The notes below the pieces were generated by a model. That model was not told the DNA's origin. It did not search any database and was given only the letters and a program-made list of their open reading frames with translations. A stretch of 52,162 bases of DNA from assembly GCF_030524025.1 (NCBI RefSeq), contig NZ_JAUNHI010000002.1, forward strand, positions 1 to 52,162. Reading direction: 5' to 3'. This document shows, in pieces, positions 40,068 to 48,353 of the stretch. The DNA comes from Actinomyces sp. (GTDB lineage Bacteria > Actinomycetota > Actinomycetes > Actinomycetales > Actinomycetaceae). Position 1 is the stretch's first letter. Every line of letters begins with the position of its first letter. The position numbers were made by a program, and so were the translations under genes.

Positions 40068-41225
40068 TCAGAGCAGGTCCTCCCGCCCCTGCGCCCTCAT
40101 CGCGTCGACGACCTCCTTGACGCCCTGGGCGCGCTCGGGGGTGGTGATGAGCAGGGCATCGGGGGTGTCGACGACGACGAGGCCGGGCACACCCAGCAGC
40201 ACGACCGTGCGCCCGCCCGTGGTGGCCACCAGCGCGCCCTGGGAGTCCAGGGCGGTCACCGGCGCTCCCTGCCCGTCCCCGGCGGGGTCGTCGAGCACCG
40301 CCGCGCCCGCTGCCGGTCCGTGCGCGCGGGGGGCGACGAGCTCGGTCAGGGCGTCGAAGCCGCCGACGTCGTCCCAGCCCATGGAGGCCGGAACGGTGGC
40401 CACTCCCCCGGCCGCGGCCACCGGCTCGGCGATGGCGTGGTCGATGGAGATCCGCTCCAGACCGGGCCACCTGGACGCGAGCACCGCCTCACGCTGCGAG
40501 GTGTCCCAGGCCCGGGCGATCTGCTCGACCCCTGCCGCCAGCTCGGGGTGGTGGTGGGCCAGGTGGTCGAGGAGCACGCCGGCACGCACGACGAACATGC
40601 CCGCGTTCCAGCGGTAGTCCCCGGTGGCCAGGTAGCGGGCGGCGGTGGCGGCATCGGGCTTCTCGGTGAAGCCGAGCACCGTGCGCCCGTCGGGGGCGCC
40701 GGGCACGCGCGTCGGGGCGCCGGCGTGGATGTAGCCAAAGGCGGTCGAGGGACCGGCGGCCTCGATCCCGATGGTGGCGAGCCAGCCCGCCTCAGCCAGG
40801 GCCGCCGCCTGGCGGACGGCATCGACGAAGGCGTCCTCATCGGCGATGGTCTGGTCGGCGGCGAAGGAGCCGACCAGGGCGTGGCGGCCGTGCCTGACCG
40901 CGATGAGGGCGGTCGCCAGGCCGATGGCCGCCATCGAGTCCCGCGGCGAGGGCTCGGCCAGGATGTGGTCCTCCGGCAGTCCGGGCAGCTGGGCGCGCAC
41001 GGCATCGACATGCGCGACGCCCGTGACCACGGTGGTCGTGGCGGCCACCGGCGCCAGGCGCGCCACGGTGGCCTCGATGAGCGTCCTGCCCGCCCCGGTC
41101 AGGTCGAGCAGGAACTTGGGGCGGTGACGCCGGCTCAACGGCCACAGACGGGTGCCCGCGCCTCCGGCGGGGATGATCGCGTGGATGGGACGGTCGGACA
41201 CCTGGGTCTGCGGGCTCTGGCTCAC
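40068..41225 (-). CDS. manC: Mannose-1-phosphate guanylyltransferase
   Basis: A 385-residue nucleotidyltransferase. The GTP-binding loop is PAGGAGTRLWPLSRRHRPK (19-37); EPSPRDSMAAIGLA and GFTEKPD are conserved in GDP-mannose pyrophosphorylases. It makes GDP-mannose from mannose-1-phosphate and GTP for glycolipid, glycan and lipoarabinomannan-type polymers. It lacks the C-terminal isomerase domain of bifunctional ManC. The GTG at 41225 is 7 nt after TAGCCT, so leaderless; the long open frame upstream is not coding. It follows, but is not coupled to, the nucleoside operon. Confidence 0.93.
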   Translation of the reverse strand: MSQSPQTQVSDRPIHAIIPAGGAGTRLWPLSRRHRPKFLLDLTGAGRTLIEATVARLAPVAATTTVVTGVAHVDAVRAQLPGLPEDHILAEPSPRDSMAAIGLATALIAVRHGRHALVGSFAADQTIADEDAFVDAVRQAAALAEAGWLATIGIEAAGPSTAFGYIHAGAPTRVPGAPDGRTVLGFTEKPDAATAARYLATGDYRWNAGMFVVRAGVLLDHLAHHHPELAAGVEQIARAWDTSQREAVLASRWPGLERISIDHAIAEPVAAAGGVATVPASMGWDDVGGFDALTELVAPRAHGPAAGAAVLDDPAGDGQGAPVTALDSQGALVATTGGRTVVLLGVPGLVVVDTPDALLITTPERAQGVKEVVDAMRAQGREDLL

Positions 41226-41232
41226 AGCGGTC

Positions 41233-41238
41233 AGGCTA
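41233..41238 (-). promoter_or_regulatory. -10 box of manC (leaderless), with TCAATC element
   Basis: TAGCCT on the minus strand, then GACCGCT, then GTG 41225. Directly upstream is GGGAATCAATCATC (to about 41253), nearly the same as at 32664-32678. Confidence 0.6.
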
Positions 41239-41449
41239 GATGATTGATTCCCGGGGTTGGGGGACGCGGGGTGGGCCGGCCGGCTTTGACCGGTAGGCCG
41301 GACGGTCGGTGTGCCTGCGGCAACGAGGACCGCCCCCTCGCGCTCGACCTCAACGAACCGGGCGAGCGCGTCAAGGCCACCCAGCCCCACGCCGCCCCCG
41401 ATCCCCGGCCCGGCACCCGCCCCACCAGGCTTGACCGACGCTCCCCCGC

Positions 41450-41501
41450 CCGACCGTGCCATATCTACCGATCTCGAGGTGTCATAAGTCCCGATCTCGG
41501 T
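41450..41501. repeat. 23-bp alternating repeat array, copy 3
   Basis: A type A unit (CCATATCTAC plus core, 41459-41481) is followed by a type B unit (TCATAAGTC plus partial core, 41482-41501). Units are 23 bp apart, as in copies 1 and 2. The array covers the 3' end of the YihY-like gene: its last residues and stop are encoded in the repeat. Confidence 0.88.
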
Positions 41502-42511
41502 GAGGCGGCCGGGTCCGGGGGCTCGGTGTCCGGGGGCTCGGTGTCTTGAACCGTCCAGGTCAGGGTCTGGGGCACCGAGAGGGTCATGTAGTTGGGGCGT
41601 TCTCCGGCGTGGTCCTCCTCGGGGCCGCGGACCACGTGGGCCGGCGGAGGGTTGGCGATCCAGGCCGCCACGAGCAGGACGATCCGGCTGGCCAGGTGGA
41701 GCCACACGATGAGCACGGCCACGGTGGCCGCCGAGGCCAGGAGCGGGTTGTCCGCGGTCGAGGCCACCGCTCCGGTGCCCAGCTGCCTCATGACGCCGAA
41801 GGCGGCGGCCGCCAGGAGGCAGCCGAGGACGAGGTCCCGTCGTGGCGGGCGCACGCCGCTGATCGTGATGATGAGCGCAAGGACGCCGCCGTCGATGACC
41901 GCCGAGACAGCGATGGCCAGAGCACGGGTACCCCCTCCGGCCAGCCAGGCAGGCACCCACGTCTGGTCGCCGGCCAGTGAGGAGGCCGCCGCGGTGGCCA
42001 GGGAGGCGATGGCGGTCAGCAGGACGCCCAGGACGACGACGACGAAGCCGACGAGATTCCACAGCTGGGCGATCACCGGCTTATGGGCCGGCGCGAGGAG
42101 CCCGAACATGGCCCGCAACGCCTGGGTCAGCGCCCCCATGAAGCCGGTGGCGGTGTAGAGCAGGACGAGACCCCCCACGACGCCGCCGACGCTGAGTGCC
42201 GAGGAGGCCGAGGACACGCTCAGCTCATTGAGGGTGACCAGGCCCGTGCCCGAGCCGTCGTCAACGGCCCCCGGGAGCATCGTGTCGACCGTCTCGAGCA
42301 CGGCGCTGCGCAGCCCGTCGTGGCTGCGCAGCATGCCCATGAGGGCCGAGACCGCGATGGCCAGGGCGGCGAAGGCCGAGAACAGCCCGGTGTAGGCGAT
42401 GCCTCCGGCGAGCAGAGCGCCGTTGCCCGTCGAGTAGCGGCCCAGGGCACGTCCCGCACGGGTGGCGCGCAGCCGCGCTGCTAGCTCGAGGAGCCGTCTG
42501 AGCGCCTGCAT
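41465..42511 (-). CDS. YihY/BrkB-family membrane protein
   Basis: A 348-residue integral membrane protein with about six helices. The start of the conserved domain (GNGALLAGGIAYTGLFSAFAA) and the Asp/Pro-rich loops fit the YihY/virulence factor BrkB family (UPF0761), whose transport function is unproven. The ATG at 42511 overlaps the stop of the upstream 2H phosphoesterase gene by one base (TGATG). The hydrophilic tail (about 300-348) contains TEPPDTEPPD and ends inside the 23-bp repeat, so the last eight or so residues (MTPRDR) look acquired. Confidence 0.86.
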   Translation of the reverse strand: MQALRRLLELAARLRATRAGRALGRYSTGNGALLAGGIAYTGLFSAFAALAIAVSALMGMLRSHDGLRSAVLETVDTMLPGAVDDGSGTGLVTLNELSVSSASSALSVGGVVGGLVLLYTATGFMGALTQALRAMFGLLAPAHKPVIAQLWNLVGFVVVVLGVLLTAIASLATAAASSLAGDQTWVPAWLAGGGTRALAIAVSAVIDGGVLALIITISGVRPPRRDLVLGCLLAAAAFGVMRQLGTGAVASTADNPLLASAATVAVLIVWLHLASRIVLLVAAWIANPPPAHVVRGPEEDHAGERPNYMTLSVPQTLTWTVQDTEPPDTEPPDPAASPRSGLMTPRDR

Positions 42512-43074
42512 CAGCCAAGGGCGACGCCCTCGAGGGCGCCCAGGCTCGGGGCGGCCAGGGGCCGCCAGACGTCGCCCTCCAGGAGGTGGAGGTGGATCTG
42601 CTCGACCGTGAAGAGGGCGTCGATGGTCCTGCCCGCCGCCTGGGCGGCATCGAGTGCCTCGTCGTCGTCGATGTGGGCCAGGGTGACGTGGGCGTGGAAG
42701 GGGAAGCGCAGCGGGCCCGCCAGGGGCCCCTCGGGACTGCGCAGCTCGCGCTGAAGGGCGTCGACCTGGGCGGCCCCGGTCACGAGGGCGAGGTAGGCCA
42801 CCGGGCTGACGGGACGGAAGGTGCGCGCCCCCGCGGCCCGCACCTCGAAGGGACTGGTGCGGCACGCGACGCGGCCCACGTGCGCGACGACCTCATCGAG
42901 ATGGGCGCACGGCACCAGCGTGGGTGGCAGGAGGGTGATGTGCGGCGGCACCGTGCGAGCCAGGGGGTCCCCGGCGTCGAGACGCACACGGCGCACCTGC
43001 CCGGCCCAGGGCTCGGGCACGGCGATGGTGAGCCCGAGGACGCGCTCGGTGGCGGAGGGCGTGGGAAGGTCCAT
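42511..43074 (-). CDS. 2'-5' RNA ligase/2H phosphoesterase family protein
   Basis: A 187-residue 2H phosphoesterase. The two His-x-Thr motifs, HITLLP (45-50) and HVTLAH (129-134), lie about 84 residues apart as in LigT/ThpR proteins. These enzymes act on 2',5' or cyclic phosphodiester bonds in RNA or nucleotides; the cellular substrate is uncertain. The ATG at 43074 has AAGGA 4 nt upstream. It is coupled to the YihY-like gene (1-bp overlap). The 308-bp gap upstream may hold its promoter: TAGGGT or TACGAT near 43230 on the minus strand. Confidence 0.86.
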   Translation of the reverse strand: MDLPTPSATERVLGLTIAVPEPWAGQVRRVRLDAGDPLARTVPPHITLLPPTLVPCAHLDEVVAHVGRVACRTSPFEVRAAGARTFRPVSPVAYLALVTGAAQVDALQRELRSPEGPLAGPLRFPFHAHVTLAHIDDDEALDAAQAAGRTIDALFTVEQIHLHLLEGDVWRPLAAPSLGALEGVALG

Positions 43075-43317
43075 GAGGTCCTTCGGGGTCTCGTGCACGG
43101 CGCCGCGAGGACACCGGACTGGTCGGAGGGCGGTCGGTGGAGGCGCGTCAGAGGTCCTGAGGGCCGTCGCGCACCACCGGCCTCGGTGGGGCGCGCACCA
43201 CGGCTTGGCGCCATGGCACCGACGCGACCCTATCGTAGTCGGCCGCTGGTGGGCGCAGACGCACACCGGCCCCGGCCCGCACCCACCGACCCGGACCCCG
43301 GACCCCGGACCATCGTT

Positions 43318-43360
43318 GTTCGAACATGAGCGAGCATGTGCGAGCTTGTGTGATTCTCGG
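43318..43360 (+). promoter_or_regulatory. Probable DeoR operator, 10-bp direct repeats
   Basis: CGAACATGAG, CGAGCATGTG, CGAGCTTGTG and TGATTCTCGG follow each other with a strict 10-bp period from 43321; TTGTTCGAA precedes. Spacing of one helical turn would allow a DeoR-family oligomer to bind side by side. The presumed -10 box CACAAT of the regulator gene is 11 nt downstream, so autoregulation is likely. Confidence 0.55.
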
Positions 43361-43370
43361 GCTGGTCTGG

Positions 43371-43376
43371 CACAAT
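43371..43376 (+). promoter_or_regulatory. -10 box of DeoR-family gene (leaderless)
   Basis: CACAAT followed by GCGCGC and the ATG at 43383. Confidence 0.45.
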
Positions 43377-43382
43377 GCGCGC

Positions 43383-44246
43383 ATGGCCTCACGTCCCGCC
43401 CACCGCGCCTCCTCGGCGGCGCCTCCCGTGGAGGAGCCGCCAACACCCCTGCTGGCCCGCCAGCGGCAGGAGTTCATCCTCGAGCGCGTGGCCGCCACCG
43501 GCGGGGTGCGGGTGACTGACGTCGTCGAGGCGCTCGACGTCTCGGAGATGACGGTGCGCCGGGACATCACCGAGCTGGTCAACCAGGGACTGGTCGAGCG
43601 CGTCCACGGCGGGGCGGTCGCCTCCGGCCCGGCGGGCCAGGAGCCGCGGTTCACGACCAAGTCCGAGCTGCGCCCCGAGTCCAAGCAGCGCATCGGCGCC
43701 GCGGCGGCCGCCCTCGTCCGCCCCGGGGACGCCGTGGCCCTGTCGGGCGGGACGACGACACTGGCCGTGGCCCACGCCCTGTCCCAGCTCCCGCACCTGG
43801 GCACGCTGACGATCGTGACCAACTCCCTGCCAGCCGGGCAGGTCCTCTTCGACGCCGCCGACGCCGCCCGCGCCGAGGGCCTCAGCGCGCCCGCTGTCCT
43901 GCTCACCGGCGGTGAGCTGACACCCTCCAACGCCCTGGTGGGGCCGGTCGCCGTCGACGCCCTGGCAGGCATGCGGGTGGAGTGGACCTTCATCGGCGCC
44001 CACGGGCTGACGCTCGACGCCGGTCTCATGACGCCCAACCTCACCGAGGCCGCGACCAACGAGGCTCTCATCTCGGCGGCACGCACGACCGTGGCCGTCG
44101 TCGACTCCTCGAAGTGGGGGATCCTGGGGCTGCGCACCTTCTGCGCCACCTCGAGGATCGGGGCGCTCGTCACCGACGCCCCGCCCCCACAGGAGGCCAG
44201 CAGCCATCTCGAGGCCGCCGGCATCTCCATCGTCGTGGCCGCCTAG
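43383..44246 (+). CDS. DeoR-family transcriptional regulator
   Basis: A 287-residue DeoR-family repressor. The N-terminal helix-turn-helix (about 35-75) is ILERVAATGGVRVTDVVEAL then SEMTVRRDI; the C-terminal sugar-phosphate-binding domain has ALSGGTTTLA and VDSSKWG. Its position 46 bp before galK suggests control of galactose use, with a sugar phosphate as effector; this is inference. Direct repeats just upstream suggest self-control. The ATG at 43383 appears leaderless. Confidence 0.93.
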   Translation: MASRPAHRASSAAPPVEEPPTPLLARQRQEFILERVAATGGVRVTDVVEALDVSEMTVRRDITELVNQGLVERVHGGAVASGPAGQEPRFTTKSELRPESKQRIGAAAAALVRPGDAVALSGGTTTLAVAHALSQLPHLGTLTIVTNSLPAGQVLFDAADAARAEGLSAPAVLLTGGELTPSNALVGPVAVDALAGMRVEWTFIGAHGLTLDAGLMTPNLTEAATNEALISAARTTVAVVDSSKWGILGLRTFCATSRIGALVTDAPPPQEASSHLEAAGISIVVAA

Positions 44247-44292
44247 CAACCGGCCCCCGGCCCATCTCAGACCAGCGCACAGGAGACCGCAT

Positions 44293-45579
44293 ATGTCCGC
44301 CGACCAGCCCCACTCCCCCGCCTTCACCCCCGCCCTGGGCCCCCACGAGGGGGCTGGGGCCGCCGCCGACCTGTTCCGCGAGGCCTTCGACGCCGAGCCC
44401 GACGGGGTGTGGTACGCCCCGGGCAGGGTCAACATCATCGGCGAGCACACCGACTACAACGGCGGCCTGGCCCTGCCGATCGCCCTGCCCCACCGCGCCC
44501 ACCTGGCGCTGCGACGCCGCCAGGACCGCACCGTGCGCCTCGTGTCCAGCCGGGCCCCGCAGTCCGTGGAGGTCCTCGACCTCGACGCCATCGGCCCCGT
44601 GGGCAGCCCGGGACAGGTCGACAGCTGGACCGCCTACGTCGTCGGGGTCGCCTGGGCCCTCGAGCACGATGGGCTGGGCACGGTCTCCGGCTTCGACGCC
44701 GCACTCGTGTCCTGTGTGCCGCTGGGCGGCGGGCTGTCGTCCTCGGCGGCCCTCGAGGCCTCGACGGCGGTGGCCCTGGACGAGGTCAACGCCCTGGGGC
44801 TTGCCGGCAGCCTGGAGGAGCCCGACGACGACGGGCGGGCCCGCCTGGTCGCCTCGTGCGTGCGCGCCGAGAACGAGGTCGCGGGCGCGCCCACCGGCGG
44901 GATGGACCAGTCCGGGTCACTGCGCTGCCGCGCCGGCCATGCCCTCGAGCTGGACTGCCGTGACGGGTCGGTGCGCCACGTCCCCTTCGACCTGGCCTCC
45001 CAGGGCCTGTCCCTGCTCGTCATCGATACAAGGGCCGAGCACTCCCTGTCCGACGGGCAGTACGGGGCGCGTCGCGCCGCCTGCGAGAAGGCAGCGCGGA
45101 TCCTGGGGGTCGACCTTCTGGCCGAGCTGTCCCCCGCAGACTTGCAGACCGCTCTCGGACGCCTGGCCGACAGCGGCGAGCCCGACGCCGCAGAGCTGGT
45201 CAAGCGCACGCGGCACGTCGTCACCGAGATCGAGCGTACCCGTGCCCTCGTGGAGATCCTCGGCTCCGGGCAGCCGCTGCGCGGGGAGGTGCTCGGGCGC
45301 GTCGGGGAGCTGCTGGACGGCTCCCACGAGTCTCTGCGGGTGGACTATGAGTGCACCGGTCTGGAGCTGGACACCGCGGTCGAGGCGGCACGTGCCGCCG
45401 GCGCGCACGGCGCCCGGATGACCGGGGGCGGCTTCGGCGGCTCGGCCATCGCCCTGGTCGACGCCGAGGAGGTGGACGCGGTGGCCCGCGCCGTCGTCAA
45501 GGCCTACGCCCGTACCGGTCTGCGGGCCCCGGCCTTCCTCGACGCAACGCCCTCGGCCCCCGCCGGCCGCCTGCGCTGA
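44293..45579 (+). CDS. galK: Galactokinase
   Basis: A 428-residue GHMP kinase. The galactokinase signature GRVNIIGEHTDYNGG (44-58), the ATP loop PLGGGLSSSAALE (about 142-154) and GGGFGGSAIAL (about 378-388) are all present, as is the catalytic region GGMDQSG. It phosphorylates galactose, for example that released by the EbgA-EbgC beta-galactosidase. AGGAG is 7 nt before ATG 44293. No galT or galE is in the window. It follows the DeoR-family gene by 46 bp and may share its transcript. Confidence 0.95.
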   Translation: MSADQPHSPAFTPALGPHEGAGAAADLFREAFDAEPDGVWYAPGRVNIIGEHTDYNGGLALPIALPHRAHLALRRRQDRTVRLVSSRAPQSVEVLDLDAIGPVGSPGQVDSWTAYVVGVAWALEHDGLGTVSGFDAALVSCVPLGGGLSSSAALEASTAVALDEVNALGLAGSLEEPDDDGRARLVASCVRAENEVAGAPTGGMDQSGSLRCRAGHALELDCRDGSVRHVPFDLASQGLSLLVIDTRAEHSLSDGQYGARRAACEKAARILGVDLLAELSPADLQTALGRLADSGEPDAAELVKRTRHVVTEIERTRALVEILGSGQPLRGEVLGRVGELLDGSHESLRVDYECTGLELDTAVEAARAAGAHGARMTGGGFGGSAIALVDAEEVDAVARAVVKAYARTGLRAPAFLDATPSAPAGRLR

Positions 45580-45603
45580 GCCGCCGCCCCGCAGCATTTC
45601 CTC

Positions 45604-45801
45604 GTGTCCCAGGGCTTCCTCGACGCGCTGGGGCTGGTCAATATCTCGATGGTGACCGTGCGCCAAGGCATACACGAGATCGGGGTGCGCCGCTCCTTCG
45701 GGGTGACGAGCCGACGGATCTTCTTCTCGATCATGCTCGAGTCGGTCGTGGCCACCGTCGTGGCCGTGCGCATCCGGCCGATCGACGCGATCCGCTACTG
45801 A
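45604..45801 (+). pseudogene. Remnant of a MacB/FtsX-type ABC permease
   Basis: A 65-codon fragment only. LGLVNISMVTVRQGIHEIG and VRRSFGVTSRRIFFSIML match the region after the periplasmic domain of MacB/FtsX-like permeases. It then jumps directly to VRIRPIDAIRY and a stop, which is the extreme C-terminus of the same family. The membrane helices between are missing, so an internal deletion of about 70 codons is likely, and the N-terminal body is gone too. It lies 24 bp after galK and has no ribosome site. Confidence 0.8.
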
Positions 45802-45826
45802 GACGCCACCGAGGCGCCCGGCGCGA

Positions 45827-46666
45827 TCAGCCCAGGCGGTAGTCGACGACGAGCGGGGCGTGGTCGGACCAGCGCGAGGCGTAGTCGGCGGCCCTGGCCA
45901 CCGAGACCGCCTCGGCCCGTTCGGCCAGGGCGGGGGTGGCGACCTGGTAGTCGATGCGCCAGCCGGTGTTGTTGTCGAAGGCCTTGCCGCGCTGGGACCA
46001 CCACGTGTAGGGGCCCTGCTCCTCGGGCCCGACGAGGTGGCGCGAGACGTCGACCCAGCCGGAGTCGAACCACCTCTCGAGGTGGGCGATCTCCTCATCC
46101 ATGACGCCCGCGATCTTGTTGTGGTTGGGCCGCCAGTTCTTGATGTCCCGCTCGGAGCGCACGACGTTGAGGTCCCCGGCCATCAGCGCCTGACGGCCGT
46201 CGGCGGCGCCTGCCAGCAGCTCGGCCAGGCGTGCGCCGACCAGCTCGAGGTGGGCGTACTTCTGCTCCATCTTCTCGGTGCCCAGCTGCCCGGAGTGGAG
46301 GTAGGCCGAGACCACCGTCAGCTCCTCGACGGATCCGCCGGGGCCCTCGACGCTGAGGTCGGCCTCGAGCCAGCGGCCGGAGTCGACGTCGGGCTCGGGC
46401 TGACCCGCTGCGGCCACGCCTCGACGCACGGCGCCGATGGTCACCGCCCCGTCCTCGGGGACCGCCACGGCGACCCCCGCACGGCCCTTGATGCGGCAGG
46501 GCCACACGACGGTGCGGTACCCGGGCAGGAGGTCGGCGGCGATGGACTCCTCGGCGCGGACCTCCTGGAGGAGCAGGACATCGGGTGCGGCCTGGGCGAT
46601 CCACTGCCCCATCCCCTTGCGGGCGGCGGCACGGATACCGTTGACGTTGACTGTGGCGATGCGCAT
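45827..46666 (-). CDS. xthA: Exodeoxyribonuclease III
   Basis: A 279-residue ExoIII/AP endonuclease. VNVNGIRAA (7-14), the metal Glu35 in LLLQEVRAEE, GDLNVVRSERDIKNW and C-terminal SDHAPL are typical. It incises abasic sites and removes 3' blocks during base-excision repair. Leaderless ATG at 46666, 6 nt after TACCCT (46673-46678). It converges with the permease remnant and is divergent from acyP. Confidence 0.94.
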   Translation of the reverse strand: MRIATVNVNGIRAAARKGMGQWIAQAAPDVLLLQEVRAEESIAADLLPGYRTVVWPCRIKGRAGVAVAVPEDGAVTIGAVRRGVAAAGQPEPDVDSGRWLEADLSVEGPGGSVEELTVVSAYLHSGQLGTEKMEQKYAHLELVGARLAELLAGAADGRQALMAGDLNVVRSERDIKNWRPNHNKIAGVMDEEIAHLERWFDSGWVDVSRHLVGPEEQGPYTWWSQRGKAFDNNTGWRIDYQVATPALAERAEAVSVARAADYASRWSDHAPLVVDYRLG

Positions 46667-46672
46667 GGACCC

Positions 46673-46678
46673 AGGGTA
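46673..46678 (-). promoter_or_regulatory. -10 box of xthA (leaderless)
   Basis: TACCCT on the minus strand, then GGGTCC, then the ATG at 46666. Confidence 0.6.
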
Positions 46679-46741
46679 CGGGGCCGCTGCGGCTCGCCCG
46701 ACCGGCTCCCGCGGGCGCGGCATGGCTGAGACGATGTGTCC

Positions 46742-47065
46742 ATGAGCACGTCCATGAGCACACAGACGGGCGCCGAGCCCCCCGCACCGATCCGCAGCGT
46801 CCACGCCCTGGTCTCCGGCACCGTCCAGGGCGTCGGCTTCCGCTTCCACTGCGCCTACACCGCCCAGGACCTCGGCCTGGTCGGCCAGGTCCGCAACCTG
46901 CCCGACGGCGACGTCGAGGTGATGGCCCAGGGCCCCGCCCCCAAGGTCACCCGGCTTCTCACCTGGCTCCACCACGGGCCGCGCTGGGCCTCGGTGAGCC
47001 GGGTGACGGTCACCGACCTGCGCCCCGGGGCCCTGGAGACCACGGGCTTCGAGATCACCGGATGA
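46742..47065 (+). CDS. acyP: Acylphosphatase
   Basis: A 107-residue acylphosphatase. The phosphate loop SGTVQGVGFRF (25-35) holds the catalytic Arg34, and the catalytic Asn52 lies in GQVRNLPDG. It hydrolyses acyl phosphates such as acetyl- or carbamoyl-phosphate. The start is uncertain between ATG 46742, preceded by GACGAT 6 nt upstream (leaderless), and ATG 46754; the first 16 residues are poorly conserved in either case. It is followed by a strong terminator. Confidence 0.92.
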   Translation: MSTSMSTQTGAEPPAPIRSVHALVSGTVQGVGFRFHCAYTAQDLGLVGQVRNLPDGDVEVMAQGPAPKVTRLLTWLHHGPRWASVSRVTVTDLRPGALETTGFEITG

Positions 47066-47067
47066 CA

Positions 47068-47109
47068 CCGGGGCTGCTCCAGGAGTCCGCACCCCTGGAG
47101 CAGCCCCGG
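47068..47109. terminator. Bidirectional terminator acyP/surface protein
   Basis: A perfect 16-bp stem with a 10-nt loop (47068-47083 pairing with 47094-47109) begins 3 nt after the acyP stop and lies before the convergent surface-protein gene. It is the longest hairpin in the window; no T-run. Confidence 0.8.
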
Positions 47110-47135
47110 GCGTCTGTGCCGGCCGCGGCGGGCGC

Positions 47136-48353
47136 TCAGCCCTGGCGGCGCCTACGCGCGAGGAGCAGGACTCCCCCGGCTCCCAGCAGACCCAGCGCCC
47201 CCAGGCTCCAGGCCAGGGCGTGGGCGCCGGTGCGCGCCAGGCTCCCGTTGCTGGAGGAGGCCGAGACCTGGGTCACCTTGGGACTGGCGGTGGCCCGGGC
47301 GTCGAGCACCGTGGCCGTCGCCGTGCCGTCATCCGCCCCCGAACCCGGGGACGCGCTTGTGTCGTCACCGGGGTCGGTGCTGGGGTCGGTGCTCAGGTCG
47401 GCGCCCGTGCCCGGCAGGCTGCACGTCCCACCGGTGGTCGTGCACGGGTCGGTGATCGGCGCGCTGAGGAAGCCCAGGCCCTGGGTGCTCAGGAGCACCG
47501 TGGAGTCGAGTTGGCCGTCGAGGGTGTCGGCGATGGCCACGCGCACATGCACCGTCTCACCCGCCGTCACCGCGGCCTGGCAGGCCATCGCCGAGGTGAA
47601 GCCGTTGAACTCCACGTCGATGCTCCCCGGGGAGTGGCCCGAGACGTTGGAGGTGAAGTAGCCGGTGTTGGTCGTGTCGTTGACGGTCGCGGCGTTGACC
47701 GAGGTCTGCGTGCCCGGCACGTAGGCGCACTCGGTGCCGTTGACCTGGATGCTCAGGACGTCCTTGTAGCCGCGCGACTGCCAGGCGTCGGGGTTGACCG
47801 AGCTGCCGCCGGCGTACTCCTCGGAGCCGAAGCCGTAGAACAGGACGAAGTTCGAGTCGGTGGCGGTGACGTCGAACTCGAGCACCGCGGCGTCGTAGGT
47901 GTCCTCGCCCGACAGGGTCCCCAGGGCCTCGTCGCCCGCCCCGCCCAGGTCGCCGGTGGTGGTCAGCTTGTCGTTGGGGCCCAGGACCGAGGAGATGGAG
48001 AAGTCGACGTCGGAGTCGGCCTGGGGGTCGGCGTCGATGAGTGAGCCGGTGGTCAGGGCCACGCCCTGGGTCACGGCGTTGCCGTCACCGGGCAGTCCCG
48101 AGAAGGTCCCGGCCTGGACGGAGTCGCCCGAGAAGGTCGCGTTGGCCACGGTGACGCCGGGCCCGGCGATGGACTCGGCGAGGGACTGCGCGCTCAGCTC
48201 TGAGTTGCGCAGGGAGTCGGTGGCCTGGGTGGAGGCCGAGGCGGGGGCCGCCGCGATGCCCAGGCACAGCGCGGCCGCCAGGGCCGCGAGGGGGCGCGCG
48301 ACCCGCAGTCGTCGTGCTGGTTGTCTGGTAAGGGGCAGGGTCGTAGTAGTCAC
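47136..48353 (-). CDS. Choice-of-anchor L surface protein with LAxTG sorting signal
   Basis: A 405-residue secreted protein. A signal peptide (RVARPLAALAAALCLGIAAAP, ending about ASA) precedes a domain of the choice-of-anchor L family (GVTVANATFSGD, GVALTTGS, FVLFYGFGSEEYAGG). A Thr/Asp/Pro/Ser-rich spacer ends in LARTG (372-376), a hydrophobic helix and RRRRQG, i.e. a variant LAxTG sortase signal, as used by class E-type sortases. It should be covalently attached to the cell wall; its role (adhesion or matrix) is inferred. GTG 48353 has GGAG 5 nt upstream. The divergent neighbour is the levansucrase gene. Confidence 0.87.
   Translation of the reverse strand: MTTTTLPLTRQPARRLRVARPLAALAAALCLGIAAAPASASTQATDSLRNSELSAQSLAESIAGPGVTVANATFSGDSVQAGTFSGLPGDGNAVTQGVALTTGSLIDADPQADSDVDFSISSVLGPNDKLTTTGDLGGAGDEALGTLSGEDTYDAAVLEFDVTATDSNFVLFYGFGSEEYAGGSSVNPDAWQSRGYKDVLSIQVNGTECAYVPGTQTSVNAATVNDTTNTGYFTSNVSGHSPGSIDVEFNGFTSAMACQAAVTAGETVHVRVAIADTLDGQLDSTVLLSTQGLGFLSAPITDPCTTTGGTCSLPGTGADLSTDPSTDPGDDTSASPGSGADDGTATATVLDARATASPKVTQVSASSSNGSLARTGAHALAWSLGALGLLGAGGVLLLARRRRQG

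Larger units (their letters stand above)
43075..43382. other. Divergent intergenic region with DeoR-type direct repeats
   Basis: No gene. The left 230 bp is GC-rich, with a GGACCCC micro-repeat around 43300-43312. The right end (43318-43360) holds a 10-bp periodic direct repeat that probably is the DeoR operator. Confidence 0.6.

Noticed and set aside
41226-42062. Upstream extension of the manC frame (664 codons)
   Set aside because: Runs through the YihY-like gene antisense and through the repeat; the nucleotide-binding motif sits near the leaderless GTG at 41225 as expected.
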